From: Streptomyces sp. NBC_01244
Lineage (GTDB): Bacteria; Actinomycetota; Actinomycetes; Streptomycetales; Streptomycetaceae
NCBI RefSeq assembly: GCF_035987325.1
Contig: NZ_CP108488.1
Span: forward strand, 310,001-374,000
Direction: 5' to 3'
Length of the DNA stretch: 64,000 bases
The notes beneath the pieces are model-generated. The model ran no database searches. It was not told the origin of the DNA and was given only the letters and a program-made list of their open reading frames with translations. A program made the position numbers and the translations under genes. Positions 1 through 8,371 of the stretch are shown one piece after another; within the stretch, counting starts at the first letter, position 1; each line of letters begins with the position of its first letter.

Positions 1-1125
1 CCTTCGCTGGCCCCGGCCGAGCAACCGGCCGCTCCCGAGGCGGAGAATTCGATCCCGGCGGTGGAGAGTTCGCAGGCCGCGCAGCTCCTGGCGCTCCCGC
101 AGATCGGCGTCCCCGGGGGTTCAGGCGCGGCCGCATCAGCAGGCGCCCTGCCGAGCTGGCTGACCTCGGGCACCCCGGTCCGGACTGCGGAGCCCGCGGA
201 GCAGGCCGTACCGGTAGCGGCAACGACGGCGTTAGCTCAGGCGGAGGCGGATGTTGAGGCGGAAGCGGCCCCGGCGCCGGCAGCCGTTGAACCTCCGGCG
301 CCGTCGGCTCCGGAGCCCACGCCGGAGCCGGAGCCGGTGGCGGTGGCGGCGCCGGAACCAGCGCCGGCCTCCGCACCGACCGTGCCCGTGGGCCACCCCG
401 TCGACCTGCGCACCCTCCTCGGCCCGGCCTGGGAGCTGCACCACCAGGCCGTGGTCCGGGCGCTGACCCGCTTGCCCTCCGTACGCAGCCGCGCCGACGA
501 CGCGATGCGATCCGACCTCGTCGCCCTGCACCTGCACCTGACGGGTGGGGCGGCTGTCCTGCCGGAAGGCCGTCGGCGGGCGGCGGTCAACGCCGGCCTG
601 CGCCGGCTGCCCTCCTACCGGGGCCCGGCACTGCGGAGCTCGGGCCCGAGCGGCGCGTCGCACGATCCCGTACCCGGTACGGAACTGAGCGCCGACGCTC
701 CCATCAGCGCGCTCGCCGCCGACCGGCCGCTCCCCCGGACGGGCGGGGACCGGTACCTGATCTGGTCGGCGACCTCGCGCCGGATCCGGCCGCTGCTCGA
801 CGACGGGTCCGCCGACGCCGACGCCGTCGAGGAGGTCGTGTTCCGCGCGGGAACCCGGCTGCGCGTACTAGGCGTGCGGGACGGCCCGGCCGGCGGCCGG
901 CTGGTCCTGCTCCGGGAACTGCCCGAATCCGCTCCATCAGCCGTCCCCGGTGAACTCGACGCCCAGGACGCGCTGTTCCAGGAACGGCTGCTCACGTGGC
1001 TCGCGGACTCCGAACCTCGGTGGCACGAGGCCGCTGTCTGGCCCGAGCGCTGCGTCGGCCTACTGACGGAGCCGCCCGGTGCGAGGCGACCGGCGGCAGC
1101 CGGTTCCGCACCCGCCCTGTCCTGA
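1..1125 (+). CDS. ADP-ribosyltransferase-fold protein, 5' partial
   Basis: The frame is open at the left edge, so the true start lies upstream; about 374 residues are visible. The first ~130 are a low-complexity Ala/Pro/Glu linker. The rest is a compact domain with the three landmarks of R-S-E mono-ADP-ribosyltransferases: a YRG strand (Tyr206-Arg207, counted from base 1), an SATS element at 256-259, and an EEVVFRAGTRLRVLGV strand in which Glu278 fits the catalytic position. The usual first Glu/Gln of the ExE motif is Val276, so activity is uncertain. Established: such domains transfer ADP-ribose from NAD to proteins. Inference: a long disordered arm plus this domain suits an exported or surface-associated effector. 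It ends 35 bases before the lectin gene and probably shares its transcript. Confidence 0.55.
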   Translation, partial: PSLAPAEQPAAPEAENSIPAVESSQAAQLLALPQIGVPGGSGAAASAGALPSWLTSGTPVRTAEPAEQAVPVAATTALAQAEADVEAEAAPAPAAVEPPAPSAPEPTPEPEPVAVAAPEPAPASAPTVPVGHPVDLRTLLGPAWELHHQAVVRALTRLPSVRSRADDAMRSDLVALHLHLTGGAAVLPEGRRRAAVNAGLRRLPSYRGPALRSSGPSGASHDPVPGTELSADAPISALAADRPLPRTGGDRYLIWSATSRRIRPLLDDGSADADAVEEVVFRAGTRLRVLGVRDGPAGGRLVLLRELPESAPSAVPGELDAQDALFQERLLTWLADSEPRWHEAAVWPERCVGLLTEPPGARRPAAAGSAPALS

Positions 1126-1160
1126 AGGGCGGGACCGACATCCATAGACAGGAGATTCCC

Positions 1161-2681
1161 ATGGCACAAGAGGAACGGAACGTCAGCCAGGACCCTCCGG
1201 AGGCCCGGCCCGACAGCACGGAGCGGCCGAGAATCCGGCAGGCGGTGGCCCTCCACGGCGCCGCCACTTCGGAACAGGCCCCCTCCGGGCAGGTATTCGT
1301 CTCGCAGCCCGCCCCGGCCGAACCCGCACCCCAGTCCGCCGCCGAGCCGGCTCCCACCCGCCTGGCGGGGCGCGCCCGCAGGCGTTCCCGGCCCACCGCG
1401 CAGGCCCGCCCGGCACGCCCGACGGCGACGCCGACCGCACCGGTCTCCACGGCGGTGGCCGAGGGCCCGGGCGACGGCGGCTCCACTCGTACGAGCACGG
1501 CGGCGGCCGCTCCCACCACGGCGCCCCCGCGCGCCGCGGCGGACGGCTCGACGCCCCCTACCCGCCAGGCCGCGGGTGGGAGCGGCGGCCAGGGCGGGCG
1601 TCCGCTGATGGCCGCGGCGGCCATCGCGGGAGCCGTACTGGTCTCCGTACCGCTGGTGGTGAGCCAGCGCTCCGACGCCGAGCAGACGATACGTGCGGTC
1701 GGCGACATCACGGCCTCCGTCCCCGTCGCCATGCTCGGGGAGCGCGGCGGCGCCAGTTGGCCCAGCGCGCAGGGCGGCACGGGCGAGAAGTCCCCGGAGC
1801 CCGCCGAACGGCTCCGGCAGCCCGCATCCGTCCTGCCGTCCAAGACCACTCCCGGCTCGCCGCGTCCGGTGGACACCTCCGTCTACCAGCCGCCGGTGAT
1901 CACTCCTGCCGGCGAAAAGGCGATCGAGAAGACCGGGGCCGAGGACCGGACGAAGCCCGGCGGAAAGCCGGACGGCCCGCCCGGGACCACGTCACCCGGT
2001 CGGAACGACGACGCGGGTGGCCGGAAGGGCGGGCGCGGCCCCGGCAACACGGACTCGAACTCGGACAGCGGGTCGCCCAGGACCTTCCTGGCGGCCTCCA
2101 ACTCGACGGCCGACCCGGCGGCAGGCCCCGACTCCGGGACGAGGGTCAGGACCCTCCCGGCCGCCGCACCTCCGACAGCCAACGCCCGCAACCTCCCCGC
2201 ACCCACACCCCCGACAGCCAACGCCCGCAACCTCCCCGCACCCACACCCCCGACAGCCAACGCCCGCAACCTCCCCGCACCCACACCCCCGACAGCCAAC
2301 GCCCGCAACCTCCCCGCACCCGTTCCCCCGCCTACCGCGAAGCAGGGGCAGACCAAGGTCCTGCGCGGCACCTACGTGATCAAGCGCGGCCAGTCCGTCT
2401 CCACCAACCGCATCTCGATGACCATGCAGCGGAACGGCAATCTGGTCATCTTCGACGCCAAGGGCCGGGCCCGCTGGTCCGCGGGCACCTCCGGTCGTGG
2501 AGACCGCGCGGTGTTCCAGGGCGACGGCAACCTGGTCGTCCTGGCGGCGGACGGCAAGACCGTCTGGTCCACCCGTACGGACGGCAACCCGGGGGCCAAG
2601 CTGATCCTGCAGAACGACGGCAACGTCACCATCCAGGCGGCCGGCGGCAGGTTCCTCTGGGGCAGCGGCACCCAGTACTGA
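1161..2681 (+). CDS. Membrane-anchored bulb-type (mannose-binding) lectin protein
   Basis: 506 residues. The ATG at 1161 is preceded by AGGAGA, and the frame is open further upstream without a better start. The N-terminal ~145 residues are Pro/Ala/Arg rich; one hydrophobic helix follows at about 147-169, so the protein is probably a type II membrane protein with the remainder outside. A long Ser/Pro/Gly linker contains four copies of a 13-residue repeat (PTANARNLPAPTP). Residues ~400-506 form a bulb-type lectin domain with repeated QxDGNLVV-like blocks (QRNGNLVIFD, QGDGNLVVL, QNDGNVTI), the mannose-binding signature of that family. Inference: a wall-spanning protein displaying a carbohydrate-binding head, perhaps acting with the ART-domain protein just upstream. 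The ligand is unknown. Confidence 0.75.
   Translation: MAQEERNVSQDPPEARPDSTERPRIRQAVALHGAATSEQAPSGQVFVSQPAPAEPAPQSAAEPAPTRLAGRARRRSRPTAQARPARPTATPTAPVSTAVAEGPGDGGSTRTSTAAAAPTTAPPRAAADGSTPPTRQAAGGSGGQGGRPLMAAAAIAGAVLVSVPLVVSQRSDAEQTIRAVGDITASVPVAMLGERGGASWPSAQGGTGEKSPEPAERLRQPASVLPSKTTPGSPRPVDTSVYQPPVITPAGEKAIEKTGAEDRTKPGGKPDGPPGTTSPGRNDDAGGRKGGRGPGNTDSNSDSGSPRTFLAASNSTADPAAGPDSGTRVRTLPAAAPPTANARNLPAPTPPTANARNLPAPTPPTANARNLPAPTPPTANARNLPAPVPPPTAKQGQTKVLRGTYVIKRGQSVSTNRISMTMQRNGNLVIFDAKGRARWSAGTSGRGDRAVFQGDGNLVVLAADGKTVWSTRTDGNPGAKLILQNDGNVTIQAAGGRFLWGSGTQY
2172..2327 (+). repeat. Four tandem 39-bp repeats inside the lectin gene
   Basis: Four near-identical 39-base units begin at 2172, 2211, 2250 and 2289; each encodes 13 residues beginning PTANARNLPAP. 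The unit is a multiple of three, so copy number can change without breaking the frame. It would alter only the length of the linker between membrane helix and lectin head. Confidence 0.95.
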
Positions 2682-2706
2682 TCGGCGACACTCTCCCGCA
2701 GAAGGA

Positions 2707-2749
2707 GGAAGGCCTCCACCCGGCGACAACTGCCGGGTGGAGGCCTTCC
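2707..2749. terminator. Bidirectional hairpin terminator
   Basis: A perfect 18-bp inverted repeat (arms 2707-2724 and 2732-2749, 7-base loop) sits between the convergent lectin gene and the LuxR regulator ending at 2772. There is no long T-tract, as is common for actinomycete terminators. Confidence 0.85.
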
Positions 2750-2771
2750 GCATAAGAGAGTTGATGTGCCG

Positions 2772-3410
2772 TCACAGAAGATTGCGGCGCAGCGCGTACG
2801 CCACGGCATTCGGACGATTGCGCAGGCCCTGTCGTACGAGGATGCGCTGGATGATGGCTTTGATCGTGCGCTGGGAGTAGTTGAGCCGGGCCGAGATCTC
2901 CGCGGTGCTCAGTCCCTCCGACAGCAGTCGCAGCACGTCGAGTTCACGCGGGTGCGAGTCCGTCCCCCGACCGGACGGCCCTTCCGCCGGCGGGGCGTCC
3001 GCGGTGTCCGCGCCGGCTCCGCGCGGACCGCGAGTCCCGTCGGGAGGCCCCTGCTGCGCGTCACGGCCGTAGAGCAGGGCCCGTACGACGATGTCGGCGT
3101 CCGCCTGGGGCCGGTGGACGAGGCCCACGAGCCCGAGCGCCTCGACGCGCGCCCGGTCGGCCTCGGTGATCGACTCGGCGACCAGAACGACCGGTACCCC
3201 GGGAGACCGAGCTTCGGCCACCGCGCGGCGGATCCCTGTCAGGGTGTCCCCGCCCACGCCGAAGGCCAGCGCGAGGACCACCTGGGTCCGCGCGTACCCC
3301 TTGGGGTCGAGTACCTCGACCCGGGCGTCCTGCTCCAGACAGGCCGCCATCGCGAAGTCCGTGATCGGGTCACCACCGACGACTCTCACCAGCACCGGAC
3401 CCACGGCCAT
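2772..3410 (-). CDS. LuxR-family regulator with degenerate receiver-like domain (downstream copy)
   Basis: 212 residues from the ATG at 3410, whose A lies in the TAA stop of the upstream regulator (TAATG), implying translational coupling. The first ~120 residues resemble a receiver fold (alternating Val/Leu strands, VPVVLVAES) but lack a clear phospho-acceptor Asp with acidic pocket. Residues ~150-212 form a LuxR/GerE helix-turn-helix (RELDVLRLLSEGLSTAEISA, then LNYSQRTIKAIIQRI). The domain aligns closely with that of the neighbour (LNYSxRTIK, LGLRNR or QGLRNR), so the pair arose by tandem duplication. Likely a DNA-binding regulator whose signal input is not phosphorylation. Target unknown; the lectin/ART genes and the divergent LAL gene are the obvious candidates. 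Confidence 0.8.
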   Translation of the reverse strand: MAVGPVLVRVVGGDPITDFAMAACLEQDARVEVLDPKGYARTQVVLALAFGVGGDTLTGIRRAVAEARSPGVPVVLVAESITEADRARVEALGLVGLVHRPQADADIVVRALLYGRDAQQGPPDGTRGPRGAGADTADAPPAEGPSGRGTDSHPRELDVLRLLSEGLSTAEISARLNYSQRTIKAIIQRILVRQGLRNRPNAVAYALRRNLL

Positions 3411-4087
3411 TACAGGACTCCGGACCTGATGGCGTGGGCGATGGCGTGCGACCGGTTGCGCAGACCCAGTCGGCTCATCATGTGGGTGATCACGCTCTTG
3501 ATGGTCCGCTCGGAGTAGTTGAGCCGGCAGGCCACCTCCACCGTGTCCCATCCGTCGGCGAGGAGCCGCAGTACGTCGATCTCGCGCGGGGAGAACGCGT
3601 CGGGGGCCGAGTCGGGTCCGCACGGCGCGAAGACACCCTGCTGTGCCGACTGCATCCGGTCGATGAGGGAGCGGATGATGCTGCCCGGCAGTTCCGTCCT
3701 CCCCGCCCTGCTCGCGAGCACGGTGTCCCGCACCTCGGCCAGGGTGGCGGTGCTGCGCATCATGAAGCAGACGAGGCCGTGGTCGAAGGCCCGGACGAGT
3801 TTCCAGTCGTCGATGTCGCTGGCGACGAGGACGATCCGCATCCCTCCCACCCTCGACCGCTGTGCCACCCAGCCCATCCGGTCGATGACCTCGTCCGTCA
3901 CCTCACCGGCGATCACGAGCAGGACCTCGGCGTCCATCTCGCGGCCGGGTTCCTGGACTTCGATGTCCTCGAAGGCGCGGAAGTACTGCTCCACACCCCT
4001 GGCCGTGATGCTGTCCGTGGCGTGCACCGCGAGGGCGAGCGTCGTCCGGGACGCCGTTCTCTCCTCGCTCAGCATGTCGGTCGGCAT
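3410..4087 (-). CDS. LuxR-family regulator with degenerate receiver-like domain (upstream copy)
   Basis: 225 residues from the ATG at 4087, chosen because GGAAGGGGA lies about 6 bases upstream; the frame extends to 4234 but that stretch is Arg/Pro rich and unlike protein. The N-terminal ~130 residues look like a pseudo-receiver (EVLLVIAGEV, RIVLVASDIDDW). The C-terminal helix-turn-helix (SPREIDVLRLLADGWDTVEV, LNYSERTIKSVITHMMSRLG) is typical LuxR/GerE. It is first of a two-gene unit with its paralogue and faces the large LAL regulator across a 396-base divergent region. Such atypical response regulators often work without a partner kinase, and none is adjacent. Confidence 0.8.
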   Translation of the reverse strand: MPTDMLSEERTASRTTLALAVHATDSITARGVEQYFRAFEDIEVQEPGREMDAEVLLVIAGEVTDEVIDRMGWVAQRSRVGGMRIVLVASDIDDWKLVRAFDHGLVCFMMRSTATLAEVRDTVLASRAGRTELPGSIIRSLIDRMQSAQQGVFAPCGPDSAPDAFSPREIDVLRLLADGWDTVEVACRLNYSERTIKSVITHMMSRLGLRNRSHAIAHAIRSGVL

Positions 4088-4483
4088 GTCGGTCCCCTTC
4101 CCGTTCCCGTCGCTGTCGTCTGTGCTCCTGCCGGGCCTCGTCCGGCCGGGGTAGGCATCCGGGACTCCTGGGGATCCACCCGCTCGCGGATCGGTCCCGC
4201 CGGGTCGACCGTCTGGCACACGGTGTCGACACAACCGGCATTGTATAGATACATGTTAGGCATCCGGAACTACCTGAACCGACCCCGATCCCTACCTCCT
4301 GAACAAGCTGGTGGATATGTGTTGGCTACTCAAACCGGACCTCCGAACCCCTCCCCGCTGCCCCGGAGGGCACTCCTCCTGCACGAAGGGGACAGGGCCC
4401 CGCCGGCGGATCGGGGATCCCCGGATCCGCGTGCTCTGCTGAAGGAGGAACCGACGGGAACACGAAGCAAGGGGGCGAACACG
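4088..4483. promoter_or_regulatory. Divergent promoter region with an AT-rich palindrome
   Basis: 396 bases separate the LuxR pair (leftward) from the LAL gene (rightward). An unusually AT-rich island at about 4240-4260 holds the inverted repeat TGTAT-AG-ATACA (4242-4253), which could supply a -10 element on either strand or an operator. No other structure was recognised. Confidence 0.4.
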
Positions 4484-7345
4484 ATGGAGTCCGCTGAGAC
4501 GAGGACCCCCTGGCAACTGGTCGGCAGGGAACAGGAGACGGCCCGGCTCGACGCCCTCATAGGCGCACTGCCGGGTCGGGACTCCGGGCAGGCGCTGACG
4601 CTGCACGGCCGGCCGGGCATGGGCAAGACCGCTCTCCTCGACGGCTGCGCGGCCGGGGCCCGGGCCGCGGGGGCTCTCGTACTCCGGGCAGCGGGTGTCC
4701 GAACCGAGGCGTCCTTGCCGTACTCGGCACTGCACCAGGCCCTCTGGTCCGTGCAGGACGAGTTGAACGAACCGAGGGAACCGAACGAGGTGCCCTGCCC
4801 TCAGCGCGCCGCGCTCCGGTCCGCCCTCGACACGGGAGACACCTCCCGCGCCGATGTGTTCGGCCTTTCCACGGCGGTCCTCGCTCTGCTCCGGGGATCG
4901 GCCCGGGAGCGGCCCGTTCTTCTGGTTCTCGACGACGCCCACTGGTTCGACCCCGAGAGTCGTGCGGCGTTCGGATTCCTCTACCGCCGCCTGGCCGGCA
5001 CGCGGATCTCCCTCGTAGCCGCGACGGCCGACAGCGCCGACCCGCTCCTCGACGACGCGCGGACCGTCGCGCGCTCCCTGGGCCCGCTGTCCCGTACCGA
5101 CGCGGCGGAGATGCTCGACGCGCGGCACCCCGCGCTCGCCCCCGAGGCACGGCGCAGGATCATCGAAGCCGCTGGTGGCAGCCCTTTGGTGCTGGCCGAA
5201 CTGCCCGGAGCCCTGTCCGACGCCCAGTTGGCCGGACACGAGCCGCTGCCCGCCCTCCTCCCCCTCGGCGCGCCCCTCCGCAGGGTGTACGGCCCCCTGG
5301 TGGAAGCCCTCCCTCACGAGGTACGGGAACTGCTTCTGCTGGCCGCCCTGGAGGCGCGCGGCAGTACGCGCACGGTGTGGGCCGCCTACCTCCACGGCTG
5401 GGAGGCCGCGGGTGAGGCGCTGGTGACCGCCGAGCAGGCCGGTGTCCTGCGGGTCGTCGGGGAGCGGGGGCGGCTCGAGTTCACCGAACCCCTGCTGCGG
5501 TCCGCGGTGGTCGCGGCGGCGGCGCCCGACCGGGTGCGGGCCGCGCACCGGGCGCTGGCCTCCGTGCTCGACCATGAACCGGACGAGCAGGTGCGGCACT
5601 TGACGGCTTCGGCCGTAGGACTCGATCCCGCCGCGGCGGGCGCGCTGGCGGCCGGGGCGGCCCGCGCGGCGCGGCACGGCTTCGAGCACTTGGCCCTCAC
5701 GGCCCACAGCCGGGCGGCCGATCTGTCCGGGAACCTCGCCGAACGCGCCGAACTGCTGGCGCTCGCCGCCCACAGCGCCGGGCGGGCCGGGCGGTTCGCG
5801 CTCGCGGCGGATCTGCTGGGTCAGGCTTCGGCGCAGGCACCCCTGCCGGAGGGTCCGGCCTTCGCCCTCGCCCATGCGCAGCTGCTGGCCGAGCGGGACG
5901 GTGACAACCGGGCCGCCTTCCAACTGCTCCTGGGAGCCTTCGACTCGTGCGGCGACGGTCCGGGCGACGGCTCCGGCCCCCGGGGCGCCTGGCGCGACGC
6001 GCTGCTCACCCGGCTCTTCTCCCTCGCCGTGCTCTCGGGCGACGCGGAGCAGTGGCACGCGACCGCCTCCCGGCTGAGTACGGGGCCCTCCTGGGCCCGT
6101 CTCGTCAAGGAGCTTTCCGCGCCGGTCACCGACGGGGCCCCGCGGAACCCGGCGCGGCTCGACTCCGCCGTCAAGGATCTTCCCGCGGACGCCGGCAGCG
6201 CCGAAGTGCTGCGGCTCGCCCACCTCGCGGTCGCCCTGGACGGGCTGGGCCCGCTCCGGGACCGGCTGCGGCAGGTGGTCGGGGCAAGCGAACGGGGAGG
6301 GGCCGTCGCGGACTGCGCCGACGCGCTCGGCACCCTCGGGCTCGACCTCCTCCTCGGCGGCCGCCGGGACGACGCCGAGGAGGTCACCTCGCGGATGCGG
6401 CGGCTCGCCGAGGAGCACGGACTCGTCCTCACGGCCCGGCGCGCCAAGGCCCAGTCGGCCCTGATCGCGGCGGCAGGCGGGAACGCGGGGACGGCACGCG
6501 CGCTGATCCGCGAACTGACCGCGGCGAACAGCCTTTCCGGGCAGACATCCCTGATGGTCCACCAGGCGAGCGCCTGGGCCGCCCTGTCGGAGGGCGCGTA
6601 CGCGGAGGCCTACGCCCACGCCCTGCGCGCCTCCGGGACGGCGGCGGACGGTGCCGCCCTGTCCCCCTTGCACCCGTGGGTCTTCCTGACCCTGGTGGAA
6701 TCGGCCGTGCTGACCGGGCGAGCCCACGAGGGGCACATGCACCTGTCGGCGGCCCAGGCCGCGGGACTCCCCCAGCGCTCGGGACGGCACCTCGTCCTGG
6801 TCGCGGGCGCGCGCGCCCTTCTGGCCCCGCCGCAGCAGGCGGAGTCCCTCTTCGAGACCTCGGTGGGCTCGGCCGAGCGGGATCGGCACCCCTTCGAATG
6901 CGCCCTCCTGCGCCTGGCCTTCGACCGCAGCGGCCGCACTCACGGCGACGGGGGCGACGGGGTCTGCGAGGGTGCGGGTGGTGGCAGTACGGGTGGCGGC
7001 GTCCTGCAGGCCGAGGTGCGCACGGACGCGGTCCGTGCCGTCATCCGCCGACCGCAGCAGGAGCACGAGCGTGCGGACGTGACCCCGCTGCTACCCGTAC
7101 CGGCGGGTCCGCCCGGTAATCCGGCCGAACTCACCCGACAGGAGCTGCAGATCGGCAGGCTGGCGGCATCAGGTCTGTCCAACAAGGAGATCGGCCGCAG
7201 GCTCTACCTCTCGCCGCGCACCGTGAGCACCCACCTGTACAACCTCTTCCCCAAGCTCGGCATCACCTCGCGGGCCTCCCTTTACCAAAAGCTCTCGGAG
7301 CTGGGCTACCACGAGGAGAGTCGGCCCGCCGAAGCGGCCCGCTGA
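4484..7345 (+). CDS. LAL-type LuxR transcriptional regulator (AAA+ ATPase plus HTH)
   Basis: 953 residues from the ATG at 4484. Residues ~15-170 are an AAA+ module with Walker A GRPGMGKTALL (~42-52) and Walker B VLLVLDDAHWFD (~144-155). A long alpha-helical, TPR-like middle follows. Residues ~882-942 are a LuxR HTH (LTRQELQIGRLAASGLSNKE, LYLSPRTVSTHLY). This is the Large ATP-binding LuxR (MalT/PikD-like) architecture, often an activator of specialised metabolism. Oddity: residues ~815-870, normally the last helical repeat, are a Gly/Thr-rich stretch around GDGGDGVCEGAGGGSTGGG that does not look helical; the frame recovers before the HTH. The gene faces a LuxR pair and no biosynthetic genes adjoin it, so its target is unknown. 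Confidence 0.85.
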   Translation: MESAETRTPWQLVGREQETARLDALIGALPGRDSGQALTLHGRPGMGKTALLDGCAAGARAAGALVLRAAGVRTEASLPYSALHQALWSVQDELNEPREPNEVPCPQRAALRSALDTGDTSRADVFGLSTAVLALLRGSARERPVLLVLDDAHWFDPESRAAFGFLYRRLAGTRISLVAATADSADPLLDDARTVARSLGPLSRTDAAEMLDARHPALAPEARRRIIEAAGGSPLVLAELPGALSDAQLAGHEPLPALLPLGAPLRRVYGPLVEALPHEVRELLLLAALEARGSTRTVWAAYLHGWEAAGEALVTAEQAGVLRVVGERGRLEFTEPLLRSAVVAAAAPDRVRAAHRALASVLDHEPDEQVRHLTASAVGLDPAAAGALAAGAARAARHGFEHLALTAHSRAADLSGNLAERAELLALAAHSAGRAGRFALAADLLGQASAQAPLPEGPAFALAHAQLLAERDGDNRAAFQLLLGAFDSCGDGPGDGSGPRGAWRDALLTRLFSLAVLSGDAEQWHATASRLSTGPSWARLVKELSAPVTDGAPRNPARLDSAVKDLPADAGSAEVLRLAHLAVALDGLGPLRDRLRQVVGASERGGAVADCADALGTLGLDLLLGGRRDDAEEVTSRMRRLAEEHGLVLTARRAKAQSALIAAAGGNAGTARALIRELTAANSLSGQTSLMVHQASAWAALSEGAYAEAYAHALRASGTAADGAALSPLHPWVFLTLVESAVLTGRAHEGHMHLSAAQAAGLPQRSGRHLVLVAGARALLAPPQQAESLFETSVGSAERDRHPFECALLRLAFDRSGRTHGDGGDGVCEGAGGGSTGGGVLQAEVRTDAVRAVIRRPQQEHERADVTPLLPVPAGPPGNPAELTRQELQIGRLAASGLSNKEIGRRLYLSPRTVSTHLYNLFPKLGITSRASLYQKLSELGYHEESRPAEAAR

Positions 7346-7350
7346 CAGCG

Positions 7351-7385
7351 CGTGCCGCCCCGCCGTCAGCCTGTACGGCGGCACG
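7351..7385. terminator. Hairpin between convergent LAL gene and PfkB kinase
   Basis: Arms CGTGCCGCC (7351-7359) and GGCGGCACG (7377-7385) are perfectly complementary; an alternative inner pairing CCGCCGT/ACGGCGG is also possible. It lies in the 51-base gap between two gene ends, so it can terminate both transcripts. Confidence 0.7.
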
Positions 7386-7396
7386 TCCGGAATGTG

Positions 7397-8371
7397 TCAT
7401 CCCAGATCGCGCCGCGTCGGCGGGTCCGCGCCGTGGCGGGAGCAGGTCAGGGCGGCCACCCGGGCGGCGAAGGTCAGGGCCGGTCCGAGGGCCTCCGGGA
7501 GCCGGGCAGAGGCGGTGGCCCCGCGTAGTGCGCGGCGGGAGCGCGCCGCGGCCGTCGTATCCGCCGGGCCGACGCCCAGGAGGCCGGTGTGCAGCAACCC
7601 GCTGAGCAGTCCCGCCATGAAGGCGTCGCCCGCCCCGACCGTGTCCACGACGTCCACGGGTGACGGCGGCAGTCGGTAACTGCCGTGGCGCCAGAACGCC
7701 GTGGCGCCTTCCCCGCCGAGGGTGAGGACGACGAGCGAGGGCCCCGTCAGCGCCCAGCGCTCGGCGATGAGGTGAGGATCCACGCCGGGATGAAGCCACG
7801 CCAGGTCTTCGGAGCTTGCCTTGACCACGTCGCTCAGGGCGACCATCCGCTCGACGCCGGGCCGCTCCCGCTCGGGCTCCGACAGGAGCGCCGGCCGCAG
7901 GTTGGGGTCGTACGAGAGGGTGGCCACGGCCCGGAGCCTCTTGGCCGCGGTGACGACCAGGGAGTTGCCCGGGCCGAGGGCGGTGGCGAGGGAGCCGGTG
8001 TGCACATGGACCGGCGTGGAGCCGTATGCCCCGTCCACCACCGCCGGGTCCGGGTTCCACGTGAGGTCGAACTCGTACGTGGCCGAGCCGTCGGCGGCGA
8101 GGCGGGCGACGGCGCGGGAAGTGGGGGCGCCGGTGACGGATCCCTTCGCCAGCTCCACCCCGCTGTGTTCGAGGTGTTCGCGGATCTGCCGGCCGGGAGC
8201 GTCGTCACCGATGCGGGTGGCGAGCCGTACCGCATGGCCGAGCCGGGACAGGCCCAGGGCCACGTTCGCCGCGCTGCCCCCGGGCCGGGAGCTGCGCGCC
8301 CCGGTCGGCGGGGCGAGGACGTCGACGAGGGCCTCCCCGATGACCAGCATCGGCCGCGAGCCGCCCGTCAC
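7397..8371 (-). CDS. PfkB-family sugar kinase (fructokinase-like)
   Basis: 324 residues from a GTG at 8371 that overlaps the TGA of the dehydrogenase gene as GTGA; an ATG at 8350 is the alternative. The ribokinase/PfkB fold is clear: N-terminal GEALVDVL, the GGSAANVALGLSRLG sugar-site loop, and the C-terminal signature DTVGAGDAFMAG with the catalytic Asp and anion-hole glycines. The family phosphorylates a ketose or other sugar with ATP. Being last in a polyol uptake and oxidation operon, it most likely phosphorylates the ketose made by the neighbouring dehydrogenase (for example fructose from mannitol or sorbitol). Substrate identity is inference. Confidence 0.85.
   Translation of the reverse strand: MTGGSRPMLVIGEALVDVLAPPTGARSSRPGGSAANVALGLSRLGHAVRLATRIGDDAPGRQIREHLEHSGVELAKGSVTGAPTSRAVARLAADGSATYEFDLTWNPDPAVVDGAYGSTPVHVHTGSLATALGPGNSLVVTAAKRLRAVATLSYDPNLRPALLSEPERERPGVERMVALSDVVKASSEDLAWLHPGVDPHLIAERWALTGPSLVVLTLGGEGATAFWRHGSYRLPPSPVDVVDTVGAGDAFMAGLLSGLLHTGLLGVGPADTTAAARSRRALRGATASARLPEALGPALTFAARVAALTCSRHGADPPTRRDLG

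Noticed and set aside
3434..4483. In-frame 350-codon upstream extension of the LAL regulator
   Set aside because: It is antisense to the LuxR gene, lacks protein character, and the ATG at 4484 begins the recognisable family sequence.
4292..7066. 924-codon open frame on the minus strand
   Set aside because: A GC-bias shadow of the LAL gene; low-complexity Gly/Arg/Pro composition and no motifs.
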